A program made the position numbers and the translations under genes. Shown here piece by piece: positions 1-8,733 of a stretch of 64,000 nt of DNA (positions are counted from its first letter, which is position 1; each line of letters opens with the position of its first letter). Where the stretch lies: positions 4,834,501 through 4,898,500 of the forward strand of contig NZ_CP125377.1 in assembly GCF_034008315.1 (NCBI RefSeq), written 5' to 3'. This DNA is from Pseudomonas sp. P8_241 (GTDB taxonomy: Bacteria; Pseudomonadota; Gammaproteobacteria; Pseudomonadales; Pseudomonadaceae). A model generated the notes under the pieces. That model ran no database searches. It saw nothing but the letters and a program-made list of their open reading frames with translations, and had not been told where the DNA came from.

Positions 1-1422
1 GTCGCTGGTGTTGGCGCCCCTGATGATTTCCACCAACGGCATTTTTTCCACGGGGCTGAAGAAATGCAGGCCGATGAACTTGCTTTGGTCCGGTACTGCG
101 GTAGCGAGGCCACTGATCGGAAGGGTCGAGGTATTGGAGGCGATCACGGCATCCGCGCCGACGACTTTTTGTGCCGCCAACGAGACCTTGGCCTTGAGGT
201 CACGGTCCTCGAACACGGCTTCGATGACCAGATCGCAGCCACTCAAGTCAGCATCGATATCGCTGGGCCGGATACGGGCCAACACCGCTTCGCGCTGCTC
301 GGCGGTCATTTGTCCGCGCGCGACCTTCTTGTCCAGCAACGCCGCCGAATGTGCCTTGCCCTTCTCGGCGGCGGCCAGGTTGATGTCTTTGAGCACCACT
401 TCGATACCGGCCCAAGCACTGACAAACGCGATACCGGCACCCATCATTCCGGCGCCGAGCACGCCGACTTTACGGGTGACATAAGGGGCATAGCCCTGGG
501 GCCGCGAACCGCCCGCGTTGATCTCGTTGAGCTGGAACCAAAAGGTGCCAATGAGGTTTTTCGACACCTGCCCGGTAGTCAACTCGGTGAAGTAACGGGT
601 TTCGATCAAATGTGCGGTGTCAAAATCCACCTGGGCGCCCTCGACCGCCGCGCAGAGAATCTTTTCCGGAGCCGGCATCGTGCCCTGGGTTTTGCTGCGC
701 AAGATTGACGGCGCAATCGCCAGCATCTGCGCAACTTTCGGGTTCGATGGCGTGCCGCCTGGAATTTGATAACCTTTTACATCCCAGCGTTGCACGACTG
801 CTCGATTGGCGAAAATCCAGGCCCGCGATTTGGCCAGCAGTTCAGCGCCATCTGCCGCGAGCTCATCTATCAATCCCTCCTGTAATGCTTGCTGTGGCCG
901 CACTTTCTTGCCTTCGAGCAAATACGGCAGCGCTTTTTCCAGGCCCAGCATGCGCACCATGCGCACCACCCCGCCGCCACCCGGCAACAGACCAAGGGTC
1001 ACCTCCGGCAGACCAAGCTGCACCGACGGATTGTCCAGTGCGACCCGGTGATGACAGGCGAGGCAGATTTCCCAGCCGCCGCCGAGTGCCGCACCGTTGA
1101 TGGCCGCGACCACCGGTTTGTCAAGAGTTTCCAGGGTGCGCAACTGGCGTTTGAGGGACAGCACCATGTCGTAAAAGGCTTTGGCTTCGGGTTTGCCGAC
1201 CTTGATCAGCTCGTTGAGGTCGCCGCCAGCAAAGAAGGTTTTCTTGGCCGAAGTGATGATCACGCCCGCGATACTGTCTTTGTCGGCCACCAGCCGGGCG
1301 ACACAGTCAGCCATGGCCTCGCGGTATACCGCATTCATGGTATTGGCGCTCTGGCCCGGCATGTCGATGGTCAGAAGGACAATCCCGTCCTGTGCCTTTT
1401 CGTAACGAATGGCGTGGGTCAT
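1..1422 (-). CDS. 3-hydroxyacyl-CoA dehydrogenase / enoyl-CoA hydratase (FadB/FadJ-like), C-terminus cut by window edge
   Basis: Bifunctional fatty acid beta-oxidation enzyme: hydrates trans-2-enoyl-CoA and oxidises the 3-hydroxyacyl-CoA with NAD. The first 474 codons are present and stay open to base 1. The N-terminal crotonase domain carries GGDLNEL and the oxyanion-hole stretch NGAALGGGWE near residue 110; the Rossmann domain starts near residue 318 with VGVLGAGMMGAG, followed by ASNTSTLP and LHFFSPV, typical of the family. It begins 25 bases after the thiolase stop, so the two form a fadBA-like operon; the pair resembles PA1737/PA1736 of P. aeruginosa. FadB and FadJ cannot be told apart from this fragment. 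Confidence 0.92.
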   Translation of the reverse strand, partial: MTHAIRYEKAQDGIVLLTIDMPGQSANTMNAVYREAMADCVARLVADKDSIAGVIITSAKKTFFAGGDLNELIKVGKPEAKAFYDMVLSLKRQLRTLETLDKPVVAAINGAALGGGWEICLACHHRVALDNPSVQLGLPEVTLGLLPGGGGVVRMVRMLGLEKALPYLLEGKKVRPQQALQEGLIDELAADGAELLAKSRAWIFANRAVVQRWDVKGYQIPGGTPSNPKVAQMLAIAPSILRSKTQGTMPAPEKILCAAVEGAQVDFDTAHLIETRYFTELTTGQVSKNLIGTFWFQLNEINAGGSRPQGYAPYVTRKVGVLGAGMMGAGIAFVSAWAGIEVVLKDINLAAAEKGKAHSAALLDKKVARGQMTAEQREAVLARIRPSDIDADLSGCDLVIEAVFEDRDLKAKVSLAAQKVVGADAVIASNTSTLPISGLATAVPDQSKFIGLHFFSPVEKMPLVEIIRGANTSD

Positions 1423-1447
1423 GTAGGCGTTTCCTTGAATTCGGGGC

Positions 1448-2653
1448 TCAGAGGCGTTCGATGATGGTGGCAATGCCCATGCCGCCGCCGACACACAGGG
1501 TCGCGAGGCCGTAGCGCAGGCGTCGGGCTTCCAGTTCATCGAGCAACGTGCCGAGGATGGCGCAACCGGTGGCGCCCAGCGGGTGGCCCATGGCGATGGA
1601 ACCGCCGTTGACATTGACCTTGTCCGGGTCGACAGCCATGTCCTTGATGAACTTGAGCACCACGCAAGCGAACGCTTCGTTGACTTCGAACAGGTCGATG
1701 TCTTCGACCCGCAATCCGGCCTTGGCCAGTGCCTTGCGGGTGGCCGGTGCAGGGCCTGTGAGCATGATGGTCGGATCGGTGCTGGTGACAGCCGTAGCGA
1801 CGATCCGCGCCCGTGGCTGCAGGCCCAGCGCCCGCCCCTTGGCCTCGGAGCCGATCAGCATCAAAGCCGCGCCGTCAACGATCCCGGAACTGTTGCCAGG
1901 GGTGTGAACGTGGTTGATTCGCTCGACATGGCTGTAGACCCGCAGCGCGGTGGCATCGAAGCCCAACTGCCCCATCATTTCGAAACTTGGCTTAAGTTTG
2001 CCCAGGCCTTCAAGCGTCGATTCTGCGCGGATGAACTCGTCATGATCGAGCAGGATGATGCCGTTCTGGTCCTGTACCGGCACCAGTGATTTTTTGAACG
2101 AACCATCGGCGCGTGCCCGCGCAGCCTTTTGCTGGGAATGCAGGGCGTAGGCATCGACGTCATGACGACTGAAGCCTTCCAGGGTGGCTATCAGGTCGGC
2201 ACCCACGCCCTGAGGAGTGAATTGGCTGTGCAGGTTGGTGGCCGGGTCCAACGCCCACGCCCCGCCATCACTGCCCATCGGCACCCGCGACATGGATTCG
2301 ATGCCACCGACCACCACCAGATCTTCGAAGCCGGAACGCACCTTCATCGCCCCGAGGTTCACCGCTTCCAGCCCCGACGCGCAGAAGCGGTTGATTTGCA
2401 CACCCGACACGCTGACGTCCCAATCAGCCACCTGGGCCGCGGTCTTGGCGATATCGCAGCCCTGATCGCCGATCGGTGTCACGCAGCCAAGCACCACGTC
2501 ATCGACCTGGCGGGTATCGAGATCGGTCCGTTGTTGCAGGGCGGTGAGTAAACCGGCGACCAGGTCCACCGGTTTGACGCTGTGCAAGGCGCCATCGGCT
2601 TTGCCTTTGCCACGGGGCGTGCGTAACGCATCGAAAATCAAAGCTTGGGTCAT
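1448..2653 (-). CDS. Acetyl-CoA C-acyltransferase (thiolase)
   Basis: Cleaves 3-ketoacyl-CoA to acetyl-CoA and a shortened acyl-CoA, the last step of beta-oxidation. 401 residues, normal for the family. The nucleophilic Cys91 lies in NRFCASGLE, His357 in [10 protein letters not shown] and the second catalytic Cys387 in LCVGGGMG near the C-terminus, so the enzyme looks intact. It is the promoter-proximal gene of an operon with the hydratase/dehydrogenase. Whether it prefers short or long chains (FadA versus AtoB type) cannot be read from the sequence. Confidence 0.93.
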   Translation of the reverse strand: MTQALIFDALRTPRGKGKADGALHSVKPVDLVAGLLTALQQRTDLDTRQVDDVVLGCVTPIGDQGCDIAKTAAQVADWDVSVSGVQINRFCASGLEAVNLGAMKVRSGFEDLVVVGGIESMSRVPMGSDGGAWALDPATNLHSQFTPQGVGADLIATLEGFSRHDVDAYALHSQQKAARARADGSFKKSLVPVQDQNGIILLDHDEFIRAESTLEGLGKLKPSFEMMGQLGFDATALRVYSHVERINHVHTPGNSSGIVDGAALMLIGSEAKGRALGLQPRARIVATAVTSTDPTIMLTGPAPATRKALAKAGLRVEDIDLFEVNEAFACVVLKFIKDMAVDPDKVNVNGGSIAMGHPLGATGCAILGTLLDELEARRLRYGLATLCVGGGMGIATIIERL

Positions 2654-3050
2654 GACGTCCTCGAACCGCAGTGCAGGTGGGCAAATTCAGAATGTTCACT
2701 CTTGGCCTGCGCCGAATTTGATTCAATGACCGCAACGCTCGCAGATGTTGACGCTCACGCTCAGACGGACGGTAGTCGTCTATCGGATTAACCGTTTCAG
2801 GACACGAAGCTGTCTAGCAAACGGCTGGCAAAGAAGCTGGCAATAAGCCTCATGCCTTTTTAAAAGCAAATTAGTTGAAGACCATATGAAATGGATCTAA
2901 GCCAAGCGCACCGCGGGCTCTAAGGTGAAGAGGTACGAAGTTGTCGTCGGGTTTTGCCGAGGCGCTCGTTCGTTACAGGAAGTGCAGTGTCCTGCCACCA
3001 TGGAGCAATGCGGGCAGGCATCAGGAAATAACAATAAAGGCGGTCAAGCC
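2654..3050. other. Intergenic region between divergent transcription units
   Basis: About 400 bases with no supportable gene. It must hold the minus-strand promoter of the thiolase operon and the plus-strand promoter of the microprotein. AT-rich stretches occur around 2850-2890. Short overlapping frames here look like chance openings. Confidence 0.5.
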
Positions 3051-3146
3051 ATGTTCAAACAATCAAAAGTACGTCAAGCCGGTCTCATCCTTTTCGCCAC
3101 TACGTTGTTGTTGATTCTGCCGAACCTGACCAAGGTGATCGGCTAG
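3051..3146 (+). CDS. 31-residue single-span membrane microprotein
   Basis: A short frame starting at ATG 3051 with a purine-rich AAAGG ribosome site about ten bases upstream. The product has a basic N-terminus (FKQSKVRQ) followed by one hydrophobic segment, residues 10-26, and a short polar tail. The longer frame from 2925 has a non-hydrophobic, unconvincing extension, so the internal start is preferred. It lies about 100 bases upstream of a cytochrome c gene on the same strand and may be co-transcribed with it. I do not recognise a family; a structural or regulatory membrane microprotein is the most that can be said. Confidence 0.5.
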   Translation: MFKQSKVRQAGLILFATTLLLILPNLTKVIG

Positions 3147-3252
3147 TCGCTCGTAAAAGCGCCACGGTTTTTTATATCGCCGAGATAAAAATGTGACTGG
3201 CTCCCTACCCGGGCCAGCATGGCTGTGCCAACCTTTGTGGCACTTGCACGAC

Positions 3253-4074
3253 ATGGACGGCGATCAATTGAAAATGCTCATTGCGTTGGGGGCCTTGCTG
3301 GTCGGGGCGCCCCTGTATGCCGCACAGCTGAACCTGGAGCTGGGCGCGAACAGTCGCACCTGGCAGACGGAGGAGTTGCTTAAGCACCCGCAAGTCCAGA
3401 CCATCAACATCAGCAACGACGTTTCCTACAAGCGCGACATGAGCTATCGCGCCGTGCCCGTGACTGCGTTGCTGACTGACATCAAGCCTGAGGACCATCT
3501 ACAAGCAGTGGCCCTGGACGGTTTTGCCGCCGAGATGGCCGCAGCACCTTTGCTCAGTTCGCAGGGTGCCCAGGCCTGGCTGGCAATTGAAGACCCGGCC
3601 AAACCGTGGCCGCCACTGGCCGAAGGCAAGCACAGCGCCGGGCCTTTCTATCTGGTCTGGACCAATCCGCAGGCCGGCAATATCAGCCCGGAGCAGTGGC
3701 CTTTCGAAGTCGCCAGCATCAAGCGCATGGCCCCGGTGGCGGAGCGTTTCCCTGCCCTGCTGCCTGATCCAGCGCTGAAGCCTGACGATCCGGTGAACAA
3801 GGGTTTTGCGTTGTTTCAGAAAAACTGCCTGGCGTGCCATCGACTCAATGGTGCCGGGGACGCGCAGTTCGGGCCCGACTTGAATATTCCGTACAACCCG
3901 ACCGAATATTTCGGTGCGGACTTCCTCAAGCACTACATTCGCGATCCGCAGAGTTTGCGTCAGTGGCCGCAGGCGAAGATGCCGGGGTTTTCGGCGCAGG
4001 TGCTACCGGATGATGACCTGGGGATGTTGGTGGGGTATCTGAAGCATATGGCGGGGCGCAAGATTAAACCCTGA
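3253..4074 (+). CDS. Exported c-type cytochrome with N-terminal molybdopterin-oxidoreductase-like domain
   Basis: Predicted periplasmic electron-transfer protein of about 273 residues. A hydrophobic signal segment ends at an AYA/AQ-type cleavage site near residue 23. The first ~165 residues (SRTWQTEELL..., YRAVPVTALL) resemble the fold found in sulfite-oxidase-like molybdopterin proteins but I see no cofactor-binding cysteine. The C-terminal third is a mono-haem cytochrome c: CLACH at 192-196 binds haem and KMPGF supplies the distal methionine. Start choice is uncertain: GTG 3193, ATG 3253 and ATG 3274 are all in frame with weak ribosome sites; 3253 or 3274 gives the best signal peptide. The redox partner is unknown. 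Confidence 0.75.
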   Translation: MDGDQLKMLIALGALLVGAPLYAAQLNLELGANSRTWQTEELLKHPQVQTINISNDVSYKRDMSYRAVPVTALLTDIKPEDHLQAVALDGFAAEMAAAPLLSSQGAQAWLAIEDPAKPWPPLAEGKHSAGPFYLVWTNPQAGNISPEQWPFEVASIKRMAPVAERFPALLPDPALKPDDPVNKGFALFQKNCLACHRLNGAGDAQFGPDLNIPYNPTEYFGADFLKHYIRDPQSLRQWPQAKMPGFSAQVLPDDDLGMLVGYLKHMAGRKIKP

Positions 4075-4087
4075 CGCGCAATTCCCG

Positions 4088-4164
4088 GTAGGAGCTGCCG
4101 CAGGCTGCGATCTTTTAATCTTTGATACCAAAATCAAAAGATCGCAGCCTGCGGCAGCTCCTAC
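4088..4164. repeat. Inverted pair of REP elements (GCTGCCGCAGGCTGCGATC type)
   Basis: Two 29-base arms, 4088-4116 and 4136-4164, are perfect reverse complements around a 19-base AT-rich spacer. The pair sits between two convergent genes and can fold into a long hairpin, so it could also end transcription from both sides. Confidence 0.9.
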
Positions 4165-4181
4165 AAGGGTGATCCATCAAA

Positions 4182-4991
4182 TTATTGTTGTTGCACGCAA
4201 ATCACCGGCACAGGCGTCGGTGACACCAGCACCTTGGCGTGCATCTGCTCGCAACCGCCGCCACGGCGCATGCCACGAACCGGGCAGGCATCCAGGTAAT
4301 CCAGACCTACCGCAAGTTTCAGATGACGCTCGGGACGGGCCAGTTCATTGGTCACATCAAAGCTGTACCAGGCGTCATCCAGCCAGGCTTCAGCCCACGC
4401 GTGGCTAGCCAGGTGTTCGCAATTCTCACTGTACAAATACCCCGACACATAACGCGCCGGAATGCCCAGGCTGCGGGTACAGGCAAGAAACGCATGGGTA
4501 TGGTCCTGGCACACGCCGGAACGTCCGGCAAAGGCCTGGGCCGCGCTGGTGTCGACCTCGGTCGAACCCGGCGTATAGGTCATGTGCTGATTGAGCCCAT
4601 GCATCAGGTCGATCAACGCCGTGCGATCGCGGCGTAGCTTGCACTCTTTCTCGGCGAATGCACGCAAGGCGGCGTCGGCTTCGGTCAACCGGGTGAAGCG
4701 CAAGAACGGCAATGCCGACTGGCTCTCGTGCTCGGCCTCACTGAGTTCATCGATATCAACCTGGCCCCGGGCCCCGATGATGATTGCCTCGTGGGGTTCA
4801 TCCATGGTCAACACGTGCAGAATGTTGCCGAAAGGATCGAGCTGCGCGCGCACCGGTCTGGGCAAGTCTAACTGCCAGCTGAGCACGTGCTGACGCTCGC
4901 TGTCGTGGGGTGTCAGCCGCAGGTACTGGATGCTCGCCCGAACCTGATCTTCGTAGTGATAGGTGGTCTCGTGGCTTATGGAAAGTCTCAT
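4182..4991 (-). CDS. Transglutaminase-like cysteine protease family protein
   Basis: 269 residues with an N-terminal beta-rich domain and a transglutaminase-like core. The catalytic triad is visible: Cys161 in SGVCQDHTH, His197 in ASHAWAEAW and Asp212 in FDVTN. No signal peptide, so cytoplasmic. Its start overlaps the stop of the alpha-E gene by four bases (ATGA type), showing translational coupling in a three-gene operon. Proteins of this group are widely found with alpha-E and circularly permuted ATP-grasp partners; a role in making or trimming an isopeptide-linked product is an inference, not established. Confidence 0.88.
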   Translation of the reverse strand: MRLSISHETTYHYEDQVRASIQYLRLTPHDSERQHVLSWQLDLPRPVRAQLDPFGNILHVLTMDEPHEAIIIGARGQVDIDELSEAEHESQSALPFLRFTRLTEADAALRAFAEKECKLRRDRTALIDLMHGLNQHMTYTPGSTEVDTSAAQAFAGRSGVCQDHTHAFLACTRSLGIPARYVSGYLYSENCEHLASHAWAEAWLDDAWYSFDVTNELARPERHLKLAVGLDYLDACPVRGMRRGGGCEQMHAKVLVSPTPVPVICVQQQ

Positions 4992-5938
4992 GCAGCCTCC
5001 AGATAGGAACTGTGAATGGCATTGCCCAACTGGCGCACCAGCGGGATGAACTCGGTCAGCCAGGCGTGCAGGCCTTCGTCGAGAATTTCATTGATGCCGG
5101 TGTAGCGCAGGCGCGCGTCCATTTCCGCCGCCAGTCGTTGCGCGGGACGTCCATTGGCCCCCGGCAACTGGGCGAGGATCTGGTCGATTTCTTCCGTGCA
5201 GGCTCGCAGGGATCTCGGCACATCGGCCCGCAGCAACAACAATTCGGCGACATGCCGGGCACCCGGCGCGTCTCGGTAGATTTCGGTGTACGCCTCGAAT
5301 GACGACAAGGCCCGCAACAACGCACTCCACTGGTAATAGGCGTGAGCCGTGCTGTCGCTGACCGCTTCCGCCTGATCACCCGCCATTTCGTAACGGGCAT
5401 CGAGCAGGCGCAGGGTGTTGTCGGCCCTTTCGATAAACGTCCCCAGCCGAATGAAACGGAACGCGTCGTTACGCATGATGGTGCCGTAGGACGCACCTCG
5501 GAACAGGTGAGAACGCTCCTTGATCCACTCGCAGAAACGGCTCATGCCGTAGCGGCTGAGCCCTTGTTGGGCGATGCCGCGAATCTCCAGCCAGGTCGCG
5601 TTGATGTTTTCCCACATGTCGGCGGTGATTCGCCCACGTACCGCATGGGCACTGGCTCGCGCCGCACCGAGGCAGCTGTAGATACTCGCCGGGTTGGCCG
5701 CATCCAGGGCGAAGAAATGCAGCAACCGTTCGGCATGCAATTCGCCGTGGCGTTCGAGGTAATCATCCAGGGTGCCGGTAATCAACAACGGCATCGCCAA
5801 TTCATGTAGACCGTTGCCACGGCCATCCTGTGGCATCAGCGACAGCGAATAACTGATGTCGAGCATCCGGGCGAGGTTTTCCGCCCGCTCCAGGTAACGC
5901 GACATCCAATACAAATCCGAGGCAGTTCTACTTAACAT
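4988..5938 (-). CDS. Alpha-E domain protein (DUF403)
   Basis: 316 residues, almost entirely helical, starting MLSRTASDLYWMSRYLERAENLAR, the hallmark opening of the alpha-E family (given here only as a family landmark). No signal peptide or membrane segment. Middle gene of an operon: 12 bases downstream of the ATP-grasp stop and overlapping the transglutaminase start by four bases. The biochemical role is unknown; constant linkage to an ATP-grasp ligase and a transglutaminase suggests a partner or scaffold in the same pathway. Confidence 0.88.
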   Translation of the reverse strand: MLSRTASDLYWMSRYLERAENLARMLDISYSLSLMPQDGRGNGLHELAMPLLITGTLDDYLERHGELHAERLLHFFALDAANPASIYSCLGAARASAHAVRGRITADMWENINATWLEIRGIAQQGLSRYGMSRFCEWIKERSHLFRGASYGTIMRNDAFRFIRLGTFIERADNTLRLLDARYEMAGDQAEAVSDSTAHAYYQWSALLRALSSFEAYTEIYRDAPGARHVAELLLLRADVPRSLRACTEEIDQILAQLPGANGRPAQRLAAEMDARLRYTGINEILDEGLHAWLTEFIPLVRQLGNAIHSSYLEAA

Positions 5939-5950
5939 GTCAGGCTTCCT

Positions 5951-7360
5951 TCATTCCTCGACCACCCAGGTGTCCTTGGTTCCGCCGCCCTGAGAGGAGT
6001 TCACCACCAGAGAGCCTTCACGCAGGGCGACGCGGGTCAATCCACCGGGCACGACCCGGGTTTCACGGCCAGACAAAACAAACGGTCGCAGGTCGATATG
6101 GCGCGGCGCGATGCCGTTTTCGACGAACGTCGGGCAGGTCGACAGCGACAGCGTGGGTTGCGCGATGTAGGCATGGGGCTTGGCAATGATGCGCGCACGG
6201 AACGCTTCGATTTCCGCCGCCGTCGCCGCCGGCCCCACCAGCATTCCGTAACCGCCGGAGCCTTGGGTTTCCTTGACCACCAGTTCTGGCAGATTGGCCA
6301 GCACATGGGAAAGTTCAGACGGATTGCGACACTGCCACGTGGGAACGTTCTTCAGGATCGGCTCCTCGTCCAGATAGAAACGGATCATGTCAGTCACGAA
6401 TGGATACACCGACTTGTCGTCCGCCACACCGGTGCCAATGGCGTTGGCCAAGACAACATTGCCGGAACGGTACGACGACAGCAGTCCCGGCACGCCGAGC
6501 ATCGAGTCGGGGTTGAACGCCAACGGATCGAGGAACGCGTCGTCGAGGCGACGGTAGATGACGTCGACGGCTTTGGGCCCATCGGTGGTGCGCATGTAGA
6601 CCTTGTCGTCCCGAACGAACAGATCCGCGCCTTCCACCAATTCCACGCCCATTTCCCGCGCCAGAAACGCGTGCTCGAAGAATGCGCTGTTGAAGCGCCC
6701 CGGCGTCAGCACCACCACGCTCGGGTTGTCGATCGGACTCGAGCTCTTCAGGGTGTCGAGCAACAGATTCGGGTAGTGGTCGATGGGGGCGATGCGTTGC
6801 GCCGCGAACAGCTCGGGGAACAGACGCATCATCATCTTGCGGTCTTCGAGCATGTAGCTGACGCCGCTGGGCGTGCGCAAATTGTCTTCGAGCACGTAAT
6901 ACGTCCCGTCGCCATCGCGCACCAGATCGACACCGGAAATATGCGAGTAAATATCGCGGTGCAGGTCCAAGCCCTGCATCGCCAACTGATATTGCTCGTT
7001 GGCCAACACCTGCTCGGCCGGAATGATGCCGGCCTTGATGATGCGTTGCTCGTGGTAGAGGTCGGCGAGGAACATGTTCAACGCCTTGACCCGCTGAATG
7101 CAGCCGCGCTCGACGACCCGCCATTCGCTGGCAGGAATGCTGCGTGGGATGGTATCGAAGGGAATCAGGCGCTCTGTCCCCTGCTCGTCCCCGTAGAGCG
7201 TGAAAGTAATCCCGGCGCGATGAAACAACAGATCGGCCTCGCGTCGCCGTTGTGCCAAAAGCTCGTCAGGCGTTTCGGCCAGCCAACGGGCAAACTCCCG
7301 ATAATGCGGGCGAACCTGGCCGCCGGCATCGTACATCTCATCAAAATAGGTGCGGATCAT
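5951..7360 (-). CDS. Circularly permuted type-2 ATP-grasp protein
   Basis: 469 residues from the ATG at 7360, chosen because AAGGAG lies just upstream; a longer GTG frame from 7450 has no such site. Begins MIRTYFDEMYDAGG, with conserved ERGCIQR, DLYHEQRI, VYRRLDD-like and KETQGSGGYGM segments; the last is a glycine-rich ATP-binding loop near residue 360. ATP-grasp enzymes join a carboxylate to an amine or thiol through an acyl phosphate. Promoter-proximal gene of the ATP-grasp / alpha-E / transglutaminase operon. The substrate is not known. Confidence 0.9.
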   Translation of the reverse strand: MIRTYFDEMYDAGGQVRPHYREFARWLAETPDELLAQRRREADLLFHRAGITFTLYGDEQGTERLIPFDTIPRSIPASEWRVVERGCIQRVKALNMFLADLYHEQRIIKAGIIPAEQVLANEQYQLAMQGLDLHRDIYSHISGVDLVRDGDGTYYVLEDNLRTPSGVSYMLEDRKMMMRLFPELFAAQRIAPIDHYPNLLLDTLKSSSPIDNPSVVVLTPGRFNSAFFEHAFLAREMGVELVEGADLFVRDDKVYMRTTDGPKAVDVIYRRLDDAFLDPLAFNPDSMLGVPGLLSSYRSGNVVLANAIGTGVADDKSVYPFVTDMIRFYLDEEPILKNVPTWQCRNPSELSHVLANLPELVVKETQGSGGYGMLVGPAATAAEIEAFRARIIAKPHAYIAQPTLSLSTCPTFVENGIAPRHIDLRPFVLSGRETRVVPGGLTRVALREGSLVVNSSQGGGTKDTWVVEE

Positions 7361-7548
7361 GCCGTACTCCTTGTCACCCGGACATGCAGGCCTTCGCAAG
7401 GCCCGTGCCATCGGCATAAACGCTTTGATTTCAATCGGTTGGATAATCACAACGCATGCACCGCACCAATCCTGTGCGGTAATTGCCCCAACCCGATCGC
7501 CCCCGCTCCATTACAAGGCGTGATGAACGCCTACGACCAGCATAGCCG

Positions 7549-7631
7549 GTAGGAGCCGGCTTGCTGGCGATGGGGCCTATGAGTCATGTGCTGCACTTCA
7601 AAGACGCCTTTGCTGGCAAGCCAGCTCCTAC
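7549..7631. repeat. REP pair (GTAGGAGCCGGCTTGCTGGCGAT type)
   Basis: An inverted pair of about 25-base REP copies, 7549-7573 and 7609-7631, separated by about 35 bases. It lies in the ~370-base gap between the ATP-grasp start and the RraB-like gene; apart from this repeat, the terminator at 7668-7702 and the promoter of the ATP-grasp operon I see nothing else there. Confidence 0.85.
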
Positions 7632-7667
7632 GAAAAGCCGGAGAGTCGTAGCCTCATGATCGACGGC

Positions 7668-7702
7668 AAAAACGAAAACGGCCAACCCGAAGGTCAGCCG
7701 TT
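7668..7702 (-). terminator. Rho-independent terminator of the RraB-like gene
   Basis: Read on the minus strand, 7702-7677 folds into an 11-bp stem (two G-U pairs) closed by a TTCG tetraloop and is followed by TTTTCGTTTTT. It lies 26 bases past the stop of the gene that ends at 7729. Confidence 0.88.
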
Positions 7703-7728
7703 AGTGCTGGTTGTCACTGTTCATAAGC

Positions 7729-8073
7729 TTATGCGAGTCGCCCTCGTACCTCCTGTTTCACACCCCAGCCTTCGATAATGCCCCCCAACGGCTCGACCAC
7801 CGCTTCGAAGCCCTGTTCGAAATCGCCGATGTCGTCGTAGGTGGCATACATGACTTTGCTCAACTCCAGCGCCCAGGCACCGTCGTCGCGCACACTGATT
7901 TGCGCATTCAGGGATTCACCACGATGGAAATGACCTGCCGCCCTGCGTGCCCGCTCCTCATCCGGGAAAATGGCGTAGAACTCGATGGGATGAAACCGCG
8001 AAAAATCAAAACCGCCTTCTTTCATGCGGCGCAACACGCTGCTGCTGATGTCTTCTTGATAGGCTGTGCTCAT
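7729..8073 (-). CDS. RraB-like regulator of ribonuclease E
   Basis: 114 residues from the ATG at 8073, which follows a GGAGG ribosome site; the open frame continues upstream to 8187 without support. The sequence has the compact acidic RraB fold signature: SSSVLRRMKEGG, IEFYAIFPDEE, a central SVRDDG and a C-terminal GIIEGWGVK. In E. coli RraB binds RNase E and slows RNA decay. Monocistronic, with its own terminator. That it acts on RNase E in this strain is inferred from family resemblance. Confidence 0.75.
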   Translation of the reverse strand: MSTAYQEDISSSVLRRMKEGGFDFSRFHPIEFYAIFPDEERARRAAGHFHRGESLNAQISVRDDGAWALELSKVMYATYDDIGDFEQGFEAVVEPLGGIIEGWGVKQEVRGRLA

Positions 8074-8284
8074 GAAACGTCCTCCGCAAAACGATGGATA
8101 GACTTTCCGTACTCCCTGCGCCCGCAACCGAACAGCGCGAGCGACGGCAACCGATGTGCCGACGGGAAACAAGCATGGAGCTGACAAGACCAGACCTTAG
8201 CGATTCGTTCGCTGATCTCGATTGCAGAGTAGCCCCAAGATAGAGGCGCTGCCAAGGTCTGGATGGGAATGCGACAGGCGTTGT

Positions 8285-8518
8285 TCAGATTGGCGTGATA
8301 CTGCGGATTTCGATGCTGTTCTGGGTTTTCAGGTTTTTCACGCCTGCATCAGCGGTCCGCCCTTCCAGATCATTCAGATCCAGTTCAGCGGCGACAGGAA
8401 GGAAGCGTTCCTTGATGAGTTTGGCGGCCTGCTCGTGAGTCGGGCATTCCTCGTACTCGAAGACTTCGTCGATCGTTTCACCATGATCATCCACGAAAGT
8501 GACTTTCCACTTTTGCAT
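8285..8518 (-). CDS. Conserved hypothetical small protein
   Basis: 77 residues from the ATG at 8518, preceded by a strong GAGGAGG site; the longer frame to 8536 would cross that site. Acidic, with MQKWKVTFVDDHGE at the N-terminus and a predicted alpha/beta pattern, no signal peptide and no membrane segment. It looks like a Pseudomonas-specific small cytoplasmic protein. I do not recognise a domain and infer no function. It is flanked by RraB-like and spermidine synthase genes on the same strand but with large gaps. Confidence 0.7.
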   Translation of the reverse strand: MQKWKVTFVDDHGETIDEVFEYEECPTHEQAAKLIKERFLPVAAELDLNDLEGRTADAGVKNLKTQNSIEIRSITPI

Positions 8519-8616
8519 TGGTGCCTCCTCGATCAAACCCGCAAATGGGCTTACCTCTATCTCGACCTTGTTAGCTGGCTAATCGTTCCGCCGGATCTGC
8601 ACCCATCGCAGATCTC

Positions 8617-8716
8617 TGTAGGAGCGAGCTGCTCGCGAAAAACTTGAAAACGCCGCGTTAAATCAGACATCCCGCGTCATGGTTCACGTCCATCGCGAGC
8701 AGGCTCGCTCCTACAG
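8617..8716. repeat. REP pair (GTAGGAGCGAGCTTGCTCGCGAT type)
   Basis: Inverted copies at 8617-8638 and 8692-8716 separated by about 50 bases, just downstream of the speE stop and upstream of the small hypothetical gene. The left copy lacks two bases of the usual core. Confidence 0.85.
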
Positions 8717-8733
8717 GTCTGCGTTTCAAGGAA

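Noticed and set aside
6098..7552. A 484-codon plus-strand frame opposite the ATP-grasp gene
   Set aside because: Shadow frame; the minus-strand gene has a good ribosome site and conserved motifs.
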